DNA of 64,000 bases, from NCBI RefSeq assembly GCF_000011345.1, contig NC_004113.1, forward strand, positions 1,488,001-1,552,000, in the 5' to 3' direction. Made by a program: the position numbers and the translations under genes. How positions within the stretch are numbered: the stretch's first letter is position 1; the number at the start of each line of letters is the position of its first letter. The notes under the pieces were generated by a model, which was not told where the DNA came from, ran no database searches, and saw only the letters and a program-made list of their open reading frames with translations. This document shows positions 63,623-64,000 of this stretch, in pieces. The DNA comes from Thermosynechococcus vestitus BP-1 (lineage in GTDB: Bacteria; Cyanobacteriota; Cyanobacteriia; Thermosynechococcales; Thermosynechococcaceae).

Positions 63623-64000
63623 TGTCAAGACCCGTGACATTATCTACCCTTGAAACGAAGAGGTCTGGTCGCTCAGTTTGCCACCATCGCAGTTTCTCAA
63701 TGGGAGTCATGTGGCCCAAAACGCGTTGGGGAATGCGGTGATTGTACGCCCAAAGGTATCGCGTGAGCGTCTCTTGCAAGTCGGCTGCCGAGACAAAGCG
63801 TTCAGCGCGCAGAATCTCCGCAATGCGGCCGTTGAAGCGTTCCACCATCCCGTTGGTTTGCGGATGGCGGGGTTGGATGAGCCGATGGGTGATGCGCTTT
63901 TCACGACAGAGCTGATCAAACGGATGGTGTCCCGTGGGTTGGCGTTCGCCTGCGGAGGAGAAACGGTCGGTAAACTCCTTGCCGTTATCAGTCAGCACCG
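63623..64000 (-). mobile_element. IS481-family insertion sequence (partial, cut by the window)
   Basis: The 3' part of an IS481-type DDE transposase. LTDNGKEFTDRF carries the second catalytic Asp and NGMVERFNGRIAEIL the catalytic Glu; RHPQTNGMVERFN is typical. The element end is probably at 63623, TGTCAAGACCCGTGACATTA, and its right end lies outside. The transposase frame has no stop before the element end and reads on into the kinase C-lobe. The target duplication cannot be checked from here. Confidence 0.85.

Noticed and set aside
1-64000. CRISPR array or group II intron
   Set aside because: No regularly spaced direct repeats were seen, and no intron-encoded reverse transcriptase, although both occur in related genomes.

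Overview
The window is cyanobacterial chromosome, most likely a thermophilic Thermosynechococcus close to T. elongatus/vestitus. The reasons are an oxygenic-photosynthesis gene set (acsF, ndhC, ndhJ, Calvin-type gap2, a psbA of the Glu130 'PsbA3' type), dense copies of the HIP1 octamer GCGATCGC, many cyanobacteria-only DUF genes (DUF3288, DUF2499, DUF3172, DUF1818, DUF389, DUF1830, DUF751, DUF3038, DUF4335), and the order ndhC-ndhJ without ndhK, which I recall for this genus. The species call is from memory, not from a search.

Layout. 1-8.4 kb: tail of an unidentified gene, acsF with a clear terminator, a sugar kinase, ndhC-ndhJ, dprA, a J-domain protein, a WecG/TagA glycosyltransferase and a DUF697 protein whose GTPase-like part has lost its nucleotide-binding motifs. 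8.9-15.7 kb: zinc alcohol dehydrogenase, Na+/H+ antiporter, SLH protein, malic enzyme. 16.3-17.6 kb: two small secreted proteins of unknown function, one with a 54-bp tandem repeat. 17.8-25.3 kb: RNA-binding protein, MlaE-type permease, and an overlapping GAF-sensor/feoB/cobI set. 25.3-33.3 kb: peroxiredoxins, an M50-like protease, a decayed amino-acid permease, tlyA, a substrate-binding lipoprotein and tRNA-His. 33.7-36.9 kb: a three-domain kinase-TIR-AAA protein and an anti-sigma-type ATPase. 36.9-53.6 kb: ordinary metabolism (ilvE, an aminotransferase, gap2, a radical SAM protein, trpG), a GldG-type ABC exporter, a ClC channel and psbA3.

53.7-61.1 kb is an accessory island, GC-rich and nearly free of HIP1. 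All its genes run on the minus strand: a zinc-ribbon ORF whose stop codon lies inside an attC-like (integron cassette) site, a truncated methyltransferase, a second methyltransferase with a frameshift and an AT-richer target-recognition segment, a full-length type III restriction subunit, a fragment of a different restriction helicase with an in-frame amber codon, and an Mrr_N-like winged-helix gene. It reads as one type III restriction-modification system nested in the remains of another. 61.2-64.0 kb returns to host genes, then an IS481-type element that has cut a Ser/Thr kinase gene.

The strongest candidates for an undescribed system are the kinase-TIR-AAA protein (33706-36288), which has intact catalytic motifs in all three modules and the architecture of a conflict/NLR-like effector, and the attC-linked mosaic island.
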